A DNA stretch of 7,961 nt from an uncultured Prevotellaceae bacterium (GCA_945827465.1 CALZOH010000153.1:1-7961), one strand, 5' to 3'. Positions 1 through 6,664 are shown, counted from the first letter of the stretch. The notes: generated from the sequence alone by a model not told the origin. A program made the numbers and translations.

Positions 1-258
1 TTCGCCGCCGTGGAGGGCGTATGCGATACGCCCCTACACATTTTCGTTTATTACACGGGTAACACGATGGTCGAACAACATGCGCCTTCGCCGTCGTGGA
101 GGGCGTATGCGATACGCCCCTACACATGTTCGTTTATTTCATGGGTAACACGATGGTCGAACAACATCCAACTTTCCCGCCGTGAAGGGCGTATGTGATA
201 CGCCTCGACATGTTTTCGATTGATTGGTTGATGACGCGATGGTTGAACAATGGAAAAA
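1..258 (+). repeat. Three tandem copies of an 86-bp hairpin-bearing intergenic repeat
   Basis: Three head-to-tail units begin at 1, 87 and 173, an exact 86-bp period. Each carries the near-palindrome GGGCGTATGCGATACGCCC: two 8-nt arms around a 3-nt centre, at 15-33, 101-119 and 187-205. By my count units 1 and 2 differ at about 7 of 86 positions. Unit 3 is degenerate (centre GTG, last arm base T), but its first arm pair becomes G-U, so the RNA hairpin could still form. Similarity continues outside the palindrome: a conserved CTACACATGTTCG-like segment follows, then a segment containing CGATGGT(C/T)GAACAA. The same unit recurs inverted at the right end of the window. No coding potential or transposase is linked to it. 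It resembles the palindromic intergenic repeats dispersed in many Bacteroidota genomes; whether it acts as terminator, RNA stabiliser or non-autonomous element cannot be seen here. Confidence 0.9.
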
Positions 259-283
259 TGGGGTGGGTGTACGAAAAATTGTT

Positions 284-291
284 TATCTTTG
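284..291 (+). promoter_or_regulatory. Probable Bacteroidota -7 promoter element TATCTTTG
   Basis: TATCTTTG fits the Bacteroidota -7 consensus TAnnTTTG exactly, and the surrounding GTTTATCTTTGTAC is a typical context. I see no good TTTG -33 box 19-21 bp upstream. Transcription would begin near 297-299 and run about 150 nt before the queD start, so the queD operon would have a long leader. This is the best candidate for the main operon promoter. Confidence 0.5.
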
Positions 292-385
292 TACACCATT
301 TGACGGTGGATGCGTCGGCGGTTGGGGCCGGGCGCGTTTTCGTTGGATGGGGTGCTGCCGTGGGGACGGTCTCTACCGGTGGCGC

Positions 386-416
386 TTGACATTGTTTATT
401 CATGATCATGAGTTTC
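386..416 (+). promoter_or_regulatory. Possible second, weaker queD promoter
   Basis: TTGACA at 386-391 is followed, 20 nt after its TTG, by TGAGTTTC (409-416), which matches TAnnTTTG with two mismatches. If used, it would give a leader of roughly 25 nt for queD. The -7-like box overlaps the palindrome at 400-411, an arrangement that would suit repression. The match is weak and may be chance. Confidence 0.2.
400..411. promoter_or_regulatory. 12-bp perfect palindrome TCATGATCATGA, possible operator
   Basis: TCATGATCATGA is its own reverse complement over all 12 bases and ends 35 bp before the queD start codon. A perfect dyad between a strong upstream promoter element and the first gene of an operon is a plausible site for a dimeric regulator. 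I cannot assign it to any known regulator, and there is only this one copy in the leader. Confidence 0.25.
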
Positions 417-446
417 TTACGCAATAGAATATAACTGTCTACAACT

Positions 447-779
447 ATGTATTACGTTGAAAAAAGAATAGAAGTGGCTATGGCCCATCGCTTGTGCCTG
501 ACGTATGAAAGCAAATGTAGCCATCTGCATGGTCACAATGCTATCGTTACGGTGTATTGCAAGTCGGAAACACTGAACGAAAATGGCATGGTGGTGGATT
601 TCAGTACGGTAAAGAATATAGTTAAAGGTCTGCTTGACCACCAGTACGTGAATGATAAGGTCGACTTCAACCCGACGGCAGAGAATCTGGCCCGCTGGAT
701 TTGTGAGCAGGTGCCAAACTGCTACAAGGTGACCTTTCAAGAGTCGAGAGACAACATCGCTACTTACGAAAAGGAATGA
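447..779 (+). CDS. queD: 6-carboxy-5,6,7,8-tetrahydropterin synthase QueD
   Basis: This cytosolic enzyme converts 7,8-dihydroneopterin triphosphate to 6-carboxytetrahydropterin, an early step of preQ0/queuosine synthesis. The 110-residue protein is close to the usual bacterial size (about 120). Visible hallmarks are the zinc-binding histidines H14, H28 and H30 (AHRL and HLHGHN), the catalytic cysteine C24, the D64-H65 dyad (LLDHQYVN), the PTAEN motif at 76-80, and E99 near the C-terminus for pterin binding. The presence of both the cysteine and the C-terminal glutamate favours QueD over PTPS-III or eukaryotic-type PTPS. The start at MYYVEKR aligns with the family N-terminus. No Shine-Dalgarno sequence is visible, as usual in this phylum. 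Its stop overlaps the queE start in ATGA, so the two are probably translationally coupled. It is the first gene of the probable seven-gene operon. Confidence 0.95.
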   Translation: MYYVEKRIEVAMAHRLCLTYESKCSHLHGHNAIVTVYCKSETLNENGMVVDFSTVKNIVKGLLDHQYVNDKVDFNPTAENLARWICEQVPNCYKVTFQESRDNIATYEKE

Positions 780-1357
780 AACCGGTTCACCAGATCTTCT
801 ACACTTTGCAAGGCGAAGGCCGTAACACGGGTAGGGCGGCGGTGTTCGTGCGCTTTTCGGGCTGCAATCTGCACTGTCCTTTCTGTGATACGGTGCACGA
901 CAGCTTCGAGCCGATGAGCGACGAAGCCATCGTGGAGGCTGTTTCGGCCTTTCCGGCCCGACTGGTGGTGCTCACCGGGGGCGAACCGGCCCTGTATGTG
1001 GACCAACATTTGGTGGAGGCTTTTCACGAACGAGGCTTTGAAGTGGCTATGGAAACCAACGGCACGCGCCCTTTGGCTCCGGGTATCGACTGGATCACGG
1101 TTTCGCCGAAGGACGACGACTGCGGCCCGTGTGACGTGGTGGTGTCGAAAGCTGATGAAGTGAAGGTGGTGTATGTGGGACAAGACGTCGAACGCTACCG
1201 CACGGCCATCGAGGCAGACTATTACTACCTTCAACCCTGTGACTTCGGCGATGACCCGCGCACGCAGCAAAGCCTGAACGACTGCGTTGCATACTGTATG
1301 GAGCATCCCCACTGGCGCCTCTCGCTCCAAACGCACAAAATGATAGACATACCTTAA
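776..1357 (+). CDS. queE: 7-carboxy-7-deazaguanine synthase QueE (radical SAM)
   Basis: QueE rearranges 6-carboxytetrahydropterin, the product of QueD, into 7-carboxy-7-deazaguanine using S-adenosylmethionine, a [4Fe-4S] cluster and Mg2+. The 193-residue protein begins with the family signature YTLQGEG (9-15). The cluster ligands form CxxxCxxC at C30, C34 and C37, followed by D38-T39. The glycine-rich SAM motif LTGGEP lies at 66-71, ETNGT at 93-97, and a SPK motif near 110-112. A late LQTHK segment near the C-terminus is also typical. The protein appears complete and belongs to the compact class of QueE. It overlaps queD by 4 nt, so substrate flow between the two is direct. The next enzymes (QueC, QueF) are not in this window. 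An AT-rich gap of 18 bp leads to the next gene, with no terminator visible. Confidence 0.95.
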   Translation: MKPVHQIFYTLQGEGRNTGRAAVFVRFSGCNLHCPFCDTVHDSFEPMSDEAIVEAVSAFPARLVVLTGGEPALYVDQHLVEAFHERGFEVAMETNGTRPLAPGIDWITVSPKDDDCGPCDVVVSKADEVKVVYVGQDVERYRTAIEADYYYLQPCDFGDDPRTQQSLNDCVAYCMEHPHWRLSLQTHKMIDIP

Positions 1358-1375
1358 TTAAATAATTGAATAATC

Positions 1376-2416
1376 ATGAAGAAATTGCTCTTATTGATGG
1401 GATTAATCCTCTTTGTCGTGGTATCGCCACAGACCCTGTCTGCGGCCAAACTGATGACCTACCACGACATGGTGTTGCTGTACTCGGGTGGTTACCACCG
1501 CACCCACTATTGGGATGTGGCACACACGAAACCGTACGTTACTTACGTGGACGAAAACGGCAAGGAACACTGGATGTTCGACGCTTTTCTCTACCTTGAA
1601 ATCCATACGGGTCGGGGTAAGATGTTTGCCTCCGGCTATACCGACCGCCCCACCGACCAGCAGGATTGGAAGCGTCTGGCCGATCACTACCTGCAGGCCG
1701 ACACGTGTGTGGGCGCTTTGGACAAGACCATTGAGGCTGCCAAGCAACGACTCGGCAAACCCGAGACGAAGCATAAGGTGGTGATAGGCTTGCCCGAACC
1801 TCTCAAGAACCAGAAGAACTGGGGAACTGCCTCCGACGGACGCAAGTTGGACCTGGCCAAGGACGATGACCGCATCGAAGCCTGCCGTTGGTACATCGAT
1901 TACGTCTGCAAAAGGTTCAAAGAGATGAAATACAAGAATGTTGAACTGGCTGGTTTCTATTGGATAGCCGAAGAAGCCACCAACACGCGCACCATTATCT
2001 ATCGGGTGGGCGAATACTTGAACAAATTGGACCTCTCGTTCAACTGGATTCCCTGGTTCCGCTCCGATGGCTTCGAGGAGTGGAAGGAGTTGGGTTTCAA
2101 TTATGCCTATCTACAGCCTAACTTCTTCTTCAACGAAACCGTGCCGTACTCGCGTCTGAACGATGCCTGCAAGCTGGCCAAGGAGTTTGACCTGGATATG
2201 GAGATGGAATTTGACGAACGCGTACAAACCGGCTTCGGTTATCGCCTCTACGACTATATGAAAGCCTTCAAACAGAACGGTTGTTGGCACACAAAACGCC
2301 TGGCTTACTATCAAGGATGCCTGGCACTGTATAATCTTTACGTCAGCGACAAGAAGGAGGACAAGGATCTGTACCATACCTTCTGTAAATTCGTAGTGGA
2401 ACACCCTGTCAAGTAA
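1376..2416 (+). CDS. Exported DUF4855 family protein
   Basis: This 346-residue protein of unknown function carries an N-terminal Sec signal peptide (about residues 1-24: K2-K3, a hydrophobic core, then SAA) and no lipobox cysteine, so it is probably periplasmic or secreted. The rest matches my recollection of the DUF4855 family found in Bacteroidales: LLYSGGY (34-40), FDAFLYLE (68-75), VIGLPEP (136-142), GFYWIAEE (193-200), WIPWF (224-228), LQPNFFF (246-252) and MEMEFDER (275-282). The alternating strand-helix pattern and the strand-end acidic residues E199/E200 and E276/E278 recall a TIM-barrel glycosidase, but that is inference; no reaction is established from the sequence. No type IX C-terminal sorting domain is visible. 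It lies 18 bp after queE and 17 bp before the M64 peptidase gene, consistent with cotranscription. Confidence 0.85.
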   Translation: MKKLLLLMGLILFVVVSPQTLSAAKLMTYHDMVLLYSGGYHRTHYWDVAHTKPYVTYVDENGKEHWMFDAFLYLEIHTGRGKMFASGYTDRPTDQQDWKRLADHYLQADTCVGALDKTIEAAKQRLGKPETKHKVVIGLPEPLKNQKNWGTASDGRKLDLAKDDDRIEACRWYIDYVCKRFKEMKYKNVELAGFYWIAEEATNTRTIIYRVGEYLNKLDLSFNWIPWFRSDGFEEWKELGFNYAYLQPNFFFNETVPYSRLNDACKLAKEFDLDMEMEFDERVQTGFGYRLYDYMKAFKQNGCWHTKRLAYYQGCLALYNLYVSDKKEDKDLYHTFCKFVVEHPVK

Positions 2417-2433
2417 CCAACGACGGTCTCAAA

Positions 2434-3738
2434 ATGATGAGAATGAAAGTTTGTTTGCGCTCTTTACTGCTCGGACTGGCCTTGATGGGCTCTGTCTCGG
2501 GCATGGCACGCGTGCAGTTTGACCAGTGGTTTGAGAATCGTACGTTAAGAATGGACTACGTTTTGTCGGGCGACAGCGTAGAACAGCGTATCAGTTTGGA
2601 TGAACTCTACAGTTTACCCTATTGGGCGGGACGCAGGAACAACCTGGACTCGCTCCATCTGGAGGGGAACGGTCAGATTTTGATGCACGACGCGGCCAGC
2701 GGACAGCTGATCTACTGCCTGTCGTTCTCCACCTTGTTTCAGGAGTGGCAACACACGGAGGAGGCTCAGCGCAGTTACAAGTCGTTTGAGTGTACCCACC
2801 TCTTGCCCTTCCCCCGAAAGAAGGTCAACGTCACCGTCCGACTGCAAAACAGCCGCCGTGAGGTGACGTGCGAGCGTAGCTTCCCCGTCGACCCGGAGGA
2901 CATTCAGATTCGCCGACTCGATAAAGTGCCTGCACAGCCCCACAAATATATCGTGAAGAGCGGAACTGCAGAGAAATGTATCGACATAGCCATTCTGGCC
3001 GAGGGTTATCAGGAAAGCGAGATGGACTCGTTTTATGCCGATGCACAGAAGATGAGCGACCATCTCTTTGCCCACGAACCCTTTAAGAGCATGAAACGAT
3101 GCTTTAACGTGGTTGCAGTAGCCTCTCCCTCGATCGATACGGGCGTGAGTACACCCCGAAACAAAGATTGGCGACGCACGGCATTGGGCGCACAATTCGA
3201 CACTTTCTATTCCGACAGGTATTTGACAACGCTGCGCATGAAACGTGTGCAGGACATGCTGAGCGGTATCCCTTACGAACACATCGTAATACTGGTCAAT
3301 ACCGACACGTATGGCGGTGGAGGCATCTACAACCAATATATGATTGCGGCCATGCACCATCCGAGTTCGCTTCCGGTGTGTGTGCACGAGTTCGGCCATA
3401 GCTTCGCAGGACTGGCGGATGAATACGCTTATGGGGATGAAGTGACCCCATACTACCATCGCGACGTCGAGCCGTGGGAAAAGAACATCACGACCTTGGT
3501 CCACTTCGAGCAAAAATGGAAGGACATGGTGCCCGCAGGAACCCCGATACCGACGCCCGAGAACAAGAACGTGAAGACAGAAACGGAGCGCATCGGTGTG
3601 TTTGAAGGAGCCGGCTACCTGAAAAAGGGTGTATATCGTCCCGTTCAGGATTGCCGCATGAGGGTGAACAACGTGCCGGCCTTCTGTCCGGTGTGTCAAC
3701 GGGCCCTCAAAGACCTCGTCAACTATTACGTGAAGTAA
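2434..3738 (+). CDS. Exported M64 family zinc metallopeptidase (IgA peptidase-like)
   Basis: This 434-residue protein has a Sec signal peptide (about residues 1-25, ending near SGMA) and no lipobox. The N-terminal third matches the M64 N-terminal beta-sandwich domain: TLRMDY (37-42), WAGRRNNLD (64-72) and STLFQEW (99-105). The catalytic domain starts near residue 180 with IAILAEGYQ, includes GGGGIYN (294-300), and carries the zinc motif HEFGH (H318, E319, H322) followed by GLADEY. H318 and H322 are metal ligands and E319 the catalytic base; the third ligand is probably an acidic residue of the DEY segment (inference). C407, C418 and C421 near the end could form a disulfide or metal site. Family members include an IgA1-cleaving enzyme of a gut Clostridium/Ramosum-type bacterium, but most Bacteroidales homologues have no proven substrate. 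Start sites at 2434, 2437 or 2443 are all possible. Confidence 0.9.
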   Translation: MMRMKVCLRSLLLGLALMGSVSGMARVQFDQWFENRTLRMDYVLSGDSVEQRISLDELYSLPYWAGRRNNLDSLHLEGNGQILMHDAASGQLIYCLSFSTLFQEWQHTEEAQRSYKSFECTHLLPFPRKKVNVTVRLQNSRREVTCERSFPVDPEDIQIRRLDKVPAQPHKYIVKSGTAEKCIDIAILAEGYQESEMDSFYADAQKMSDHLFAHEPFKSMKRCFNVVAVASPSIDTGVSTPRNKDWRRTALGAQFDTFYSDRYLTTLRMKRVQDMLSGIPYEHIVILVNTDTYGGGGIYNQYMIAAMHHPSSLPVCVHEFGHSFAGLADEYAYGDEVTPYYHRDVEPWEKNITTLVHFEQKWKDMVPAGTPIPTPENKNVKTETERIGVFEGAGYLKKGVYRPVQDCRMRVNNVPAFCPVCQRALKDLVNYYVK

Positions 3739-3749
3739 ACTCCGCAGTA

Positions 3750-5012
3750 ATGTCGACCCCGAAACAGATAGTCTGGACCTTGTTGCTGGCCCTGGTCGGG
3801 TTGAACGCAGCCCGGGCGCAACGGCATGAAGTGCTCACCGACCATGTACGCACGCTCAGAGTGGTGGTAGGCGACCAGTGGAACGCTTCGCCCCTGTTGC
3901 ATCTGGGGGGGGGCGACCGCATGGAAATCTCCTTCGACGACCTCACGCACGAGTACCGGCGCTATCGCTACCGCGTGGAAGCCTGCAACTTCGACTGGAC
4001 CACCAACGAGGGACTCTTCGAGTCGGACTATCTGCGCGGTGAAACGGGCGAACAAACCATCGAAACCTTTCGCAAGAGCCTCAACACCAACATGCTCTAC
4101 ACCCATTACACCTTCACCTTCCCCAACGAGCGCGTGGGCATCAGCCTGTCGGGCAACTATCGGATTCATATCTATGACGACGATGAGGAAGAAGACGTCG
4201 CCTTGGTGTGTTTCTCGGTGGTGAAAGAGGCTGTACAGATTTCGGCCTCGGTGAGCACCAACACCGACATCGACCAGGATCGCGAGCATCAGCAGCTGCG
4301 TTTCAGCGTCAACGCCCAAAACCTGCGCATGACCAACCCGACCAAGGAACTGAAAACGGTGGTACTGCAAAACGACCGCTGGGACAATGCCGTGGTGAAC
4401 CCCAAGCCCGACTTCCTCACACCCAACGACCTGCAATGGCGTTATGACAAACGCCTCATCTTCAAGGCGGGTAACGAGTATAGAAAGTTTGAAATCACCA
4501 ACCTCAGGGTGCCCACTCTGGGCGTGAACAAGCTGAGGTGGTTCGACCCCTACTATCATGCCGAGCTTTACGAGGGCAAACGACGCGTGAACTACCTGTA
4601 CGACGAAGACCAAAACGGCAAATACCTCGTGAGGAGCGAAGAGTATGACGATGCCGACATTCAAGCCGACTACGTACTGGTGCACTTCACGCTCAAGGCG
4701 GAGCTGCTCGTGGAGGGTGACTACTATGTGATGGGCGACTTCAGCCTGCAACGCTTCTTGCCGGAGTGTAAGATGGAATATCAAGACGACCGTGAGGCTT
4801 ACGAAGCCACCGTCTTGCTGAAACAAGGATATTACAACTACCTCTACCTGCACGTGGACGACCCCGAAGAAGCGGGCACCACGGCCGAGGCAGAAGGAGA
4901 TTTTTACCAAACCGAGAACAAATACTCCATCCTGGTGTACTTCCGACCGCCGGGCGGACGTTATGACCAGTTGGTCGGGGTGAGAGAGATGAGGTTTATT
5001 CCCGGAAAATAA
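3750..5012 (+). CDS. DUF5103 / type IX secretion plug-like exported protein
   Basis: This 420-residue protein has a signal peptide (about 1-23, cut near ARA-Q). It then shows the conserved start of the DUF5103 family, now named after the plug subunit that closes the SprA/Sov translocon of the type IX secretion system: a glycine motif then FDDL (62-65), ACNFDW (78-83), YTHYTFTFPN (117-126) and SGNYRIHIYD (134-143). The C-terminal part, with many Tyr/Asp-rich strands and a GDYYVMGDF segment, suggests further beta-sandwich domains. DUF5103 proteins also occur in Bacteroidales that may lack type IX secretion, so the plug role is likely by homology but not shown. I chose 3750 because the signal peptide starts there; the frame stays open upstream only by overlapping the peptidase gene by 88 bp. 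A run of nine G at 3905-3913 (codons 52-55) lies within the gene. Confidence 0.85.
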   Translation: MSTPKQIVWTLLLALVGLNAARAQRHEVLTDHVRTLRVVVGDQWNASPLLHLGGGDRMEISFDDLTHEYRRYRYRVEACNFDWTTNEGLFESDYLRGETGEQTIETFRKSLNTNMLYTHYTFTFPNERVGISLSGNYRIHIYDDDEEEDVALVCFSVVKEAVQISASVSTNTDIDQDREHQQLRFSVNAQNLRMTNPTKELKTVVLQNDRWDNAVVNPKPDFLTPNDLQWRYDKRLIFKAGNEYRKFEITNLRVPTLGVNKLRWFDPYYHAELYEGKRRVNYLYDEDQNGKYLVRSEEYDDADIQADYVLVHFTLKAELLVEGDYYVMGDFSLQRFLPECKMEYQDDREAYEATVLLKQGYYNYLYLHVDDPEEAGTTAEAEGDFYQTENKYSILVYFRPPGGRYDQLVGVREMRFIPGK

Positions 5013-5027
5013 AAGGATTGGCACAAG

Positions 5028-6011
5028 ATGTATCGAATAGTATTTTTAGACGGCTATGCCATGAACCCGGGTGACCTTTCGATGAAAGGTTTTGAAGAAC
5101 TGGGCGAGGTGAAGTTCTATGAGCGGACAGCGCCGGAGGAAGTCGTTGAACGCAGTCTCGAGGCCGACATCGTGGTGGTGAACAAGGTGCTGATGACGAA
5201 AGAAGTGTTCAGCCGGCTCCCCCGACTCAAAATGGTGTGCGTATCGGCCACGGGATACAATGTGATCGACCTCGACGAGGCCGACCGAAGAGGCATCGTG
5301 GTGTGTAACGCACCCGATTACAGTTCGGTATCGGTGGCACAAATGGTGTTCGCCCTCCTGCTCAACGTCGAAAACCATGTGGACCACTATGCACGGCTCA
5401 ATCGCGAGGGAGTTTGGGCGCAGAGCGCCGACTTTTGTTATCAGGACGTCACCTCCCACGACGTAGCAGGGCGCACGATGGGCATCGTCGGAATGGGTAA
5501 CATCGGCCGACGCGTAGCCGCCATAGCCTTGGCGATGGGCATGCGCGTCATCACCAATTCCGGCCAACCTCAGTCGGCCCTGCCCGAAGGCGTGGAAAAG
5601 GTCAGCTGGGACGAATTGACAGCCACTTCAGACGTGATCAGCCTTCATGTGCCTCAAACCGAGACCACCACGGGCCTGATCAATGCCTCGACGCTGAGTA
5701 GGATGAAACGAAGTGCCGTACTCATCAACACTGCCCGAGGCGGTTTGGTGGACGAACAGGCCCTGTATGAGGTCCTGAAGAGCGGCCGACTGAGAGCCTA
5801 CTGCGCCGACGTCATGACCAAGGAGCCCGCTCCGGCCGACAACCGGCTGCTGACGCTGCCGAACGTTTACGTAACACCCCATATAGCCTGGGCCACCCGC
5901 GAAGCCCGCACCCGTTTGGCCGAGATTTGTCGCATGAACATCGCCCGATTCATTCAGGGCGACCCCGTCAACACGGTGGGGAAGACCTCAAAATCAACTC
6001 AACAACGATGA
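5028..6011 (+). CDS. D-2-hydroxyacid dehydrogenase (glycerate/hydroxypyruvate reductase-like)
   Basis: This cytosolic oxidoreductase of 327 residues reduces a 2-keto acid such as hydroxypyruvate or glyoxylate with NAD(P)H. The Rossmann motif GMGNIG is at 155-160, and the catalytic triad of the family is complete: R237 in NTARGG, E266 in MTKEP and H285 in TPHIAW. After the second Rossmann strand (VITNSG, about 174-179) there is no acidic residue at the usual NAD-specifying position, so NADP(H) use is possible. Substrate cannot be decided from sequence, so I give no symbol; 'glycerate dehydrogenase' is the common label for Bacteroidales relatives. It lies 15 bp after the plug-like gene, with AAAAGGA upstream as a possible weak ribosome binding site. 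Its stop overlaps the next start in ATGA, so the next gene is probably translationally coupled. Confidence 0.9.
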   Translation: MYRIVFLDGYAMNPGDLSMKGFEELGEVKFYERTAPEEVVERSLEADIVVVNKVLMTKEVFSRLPRLKMVCVSATGYNVIDLDEADRRGIVVCNAPDYSSVSVAQMVFALLLNVENHVDHYARLNREGVWAQSADFCYQDVTSHDVAGRTMGIVGMGNIGRRVAAIALAMGMRVITNSGQPQSALPEGVEKVSWDELTATSDVISLHVPQTETTTGLINASTLSRMKRSAVLINTARGGLVDEQALYEVLKSGRLRAYCADVMTKEPAPADNRLLTLPNVYVTPHIAWATREARTRLAEICRMNIARFIQGDPVNTVGKTSKSTQQR

Positions 6012-6664
6012 TATCATTAGAAATACCTTCTCTGTATCAGATATTCGACTTCGTCGGTACCCTGGCATTTGCCATATCGGGCACCCGACTGGCCGCTGCC
6101 AAGCACTTTGACTGGTTCGGCGCCTACGTAGTGGGAGTGACCACGGCCATTGGCGGCGGTACGCTGAGAGACGTACTGCTGGGTGTGACACCCTTTTGGA
6201 TGACGGCGCCCATCTATCTGATCTTTTCGGGCATCGCACTCGTGTGGGTGGTCGTCTTTCGGAAGTACCTCGTGAAGCAAAACAATACGTGGTTTCTTTT
6301 CGATGCCATCGGTTTGGCCCTGTTCACGGTGGCAGGACTTCAAAAAGCCCTTCAATTGGATTTCCCTTACTGGGTGGCCATCATGATGGGAACCATGACC
6401 GGCGCTGCAGGCGGTGTGTTGCGCGACGTTTTGATCAATGAAGTACCCCTGATCTTCCGTAAAGAGATTTACGCCATAGCCTGCATTATCGGCGGACTGG
6501 CCTTCATGGTACTCGACTGGCTCAAGTTCGGTACCGAAGTAACAGCCATATCGAGCGGTTTGATTGTGTTGCTGGTGAGAATCTTGGCCGTGAAGTACAA
6601 TTTGAGCCTGCCCATGCTCAAGGACGAGGATCAACCGAGTCCCGACGAGGAGAGTAGAAAATAA
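6008..6664 (+). CDS. TRIC / UPF0126 family inner-membrane protein (YicG-like)
   Basis: This 218-residue polytopic membrane protein contains two tandem UPF0126 repeats. The first has GTLAFAISG (17-25) and GGGTLRDVLLG (49-59); the second has DAIGLALFTVAG (99-110) and GGVLRDVL (135-142). Bacterial members are structurally related to trimeric intracellular cation channels and are also labelled glycine transporters, so the substrate (a monovalent cation or glycine) is unresolved. Seven membrane segments are expected: three per repeat plus a last one near 178-195. The C-terminal tail after 200 is short, charged and acidic. I chose 6008 because the hydrophobic domain starts directly after it and it overlaps the dehydrogenase stop in ATGA; the frame is open further upstream (from 5927) but that part is hydrophilic and lies inside the previous gene. 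It is the last gene of the probable operon; no clear terminator follows. Confidence 0.9.
   Translation: MISLEIPSLYQIFDFVGTLAFAISGTRLAAAKHFDWFGAYVVGVTTAIGGGTLRDVLLGVTPFWMTAPIYLIFSGIALVWVVVFRKYLVKQNNTWFLFDAIGLALFTVAGLQKALQLDFPYWVAIMMGTMTGAAGGVLRDVLINEVPLIFRKEIYAIACIIGGLAFMVLDWLKFGTEVTAISSGLIVLLVRILAVKYNLSLPMLKDEDQPSPDEESRK

Larger units (their letters stand above)
259..446. other. Gene-free leader region upstream of queD
   Basis: This stretch separates the repeat array from queD. Positions 300-390 are clearly more GC-rich than the flanks and have few stop codons in any frame, which explains several short overlapping ORFs that do not look like real proteins. It contains a Bacteroidota-type promoter element (284-291), a possible second weaker promoter (386-416) overlapped by a 12-bp palindrome (400-411), and a 31-codon ORF (310-405) of doubtful meaning. 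I looked for a preQ1-type riboswitch, expected for a queuosine-precursor operon, and did not recognise one. Confidence 0.6.

Noticed and set aside
1..258. CRISPR array, because of regularly spaced palindromic repeats
   Set aside because: The intervals between the palindromes are themselves homologous from unit to unit, there are only three copies at an 86-bp period, and no cas gene is present. It is a tandem repeat, not repeats with unique spacers.
10..427. Short ORFs on both strands across the left repeat array and leader
   Set aside because: They translate the hairpin repeats and the GC-rich leader, overlap one another, and show no family features or signal sequences.
292..446. preQ1 riboswitch upstream of queD
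   Set aside because: I could not find the compact hairpin plus A-rich tail of class I, nor a convincing larger fold; a covariance-model search would be decisive.
3650..3738. Type IX secretion C-terminal sorting domain on the M64 peptidase
   Set aside because: The protein ends directly after its catalytic-domain cysteine motif without the extra beta-rich C-terminal domain of about 80 residues; the DUF4855 and phosphodiesterase proteins likewise lack one.
3651..3749. Upstream start for the plug-like protein at 3651
   Set aside because: It would overlap the M64 peptidase gene by 88 bp and bury the signal peptide behind 33 hydrophilic residues.
3726..5024. 432-codon minus-strand open frame opposite the plug-like gene, and similar long antisense frames at 2614-3699 and 6017-6796
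   Set aside because: Their translations resemble no family, are rich in His/Val/Gln as expected from the complement of biased codons, and lie opposite well-supported genes.
5927..6007. Upstream start for the TRIC-like protein at 5927
   Set aside because: The added residues are hydrophilic and lie inside the dehydrogenase gene; the ATGA overlap at 6008 fits the membrane domain start and matches the queD-queE junction.
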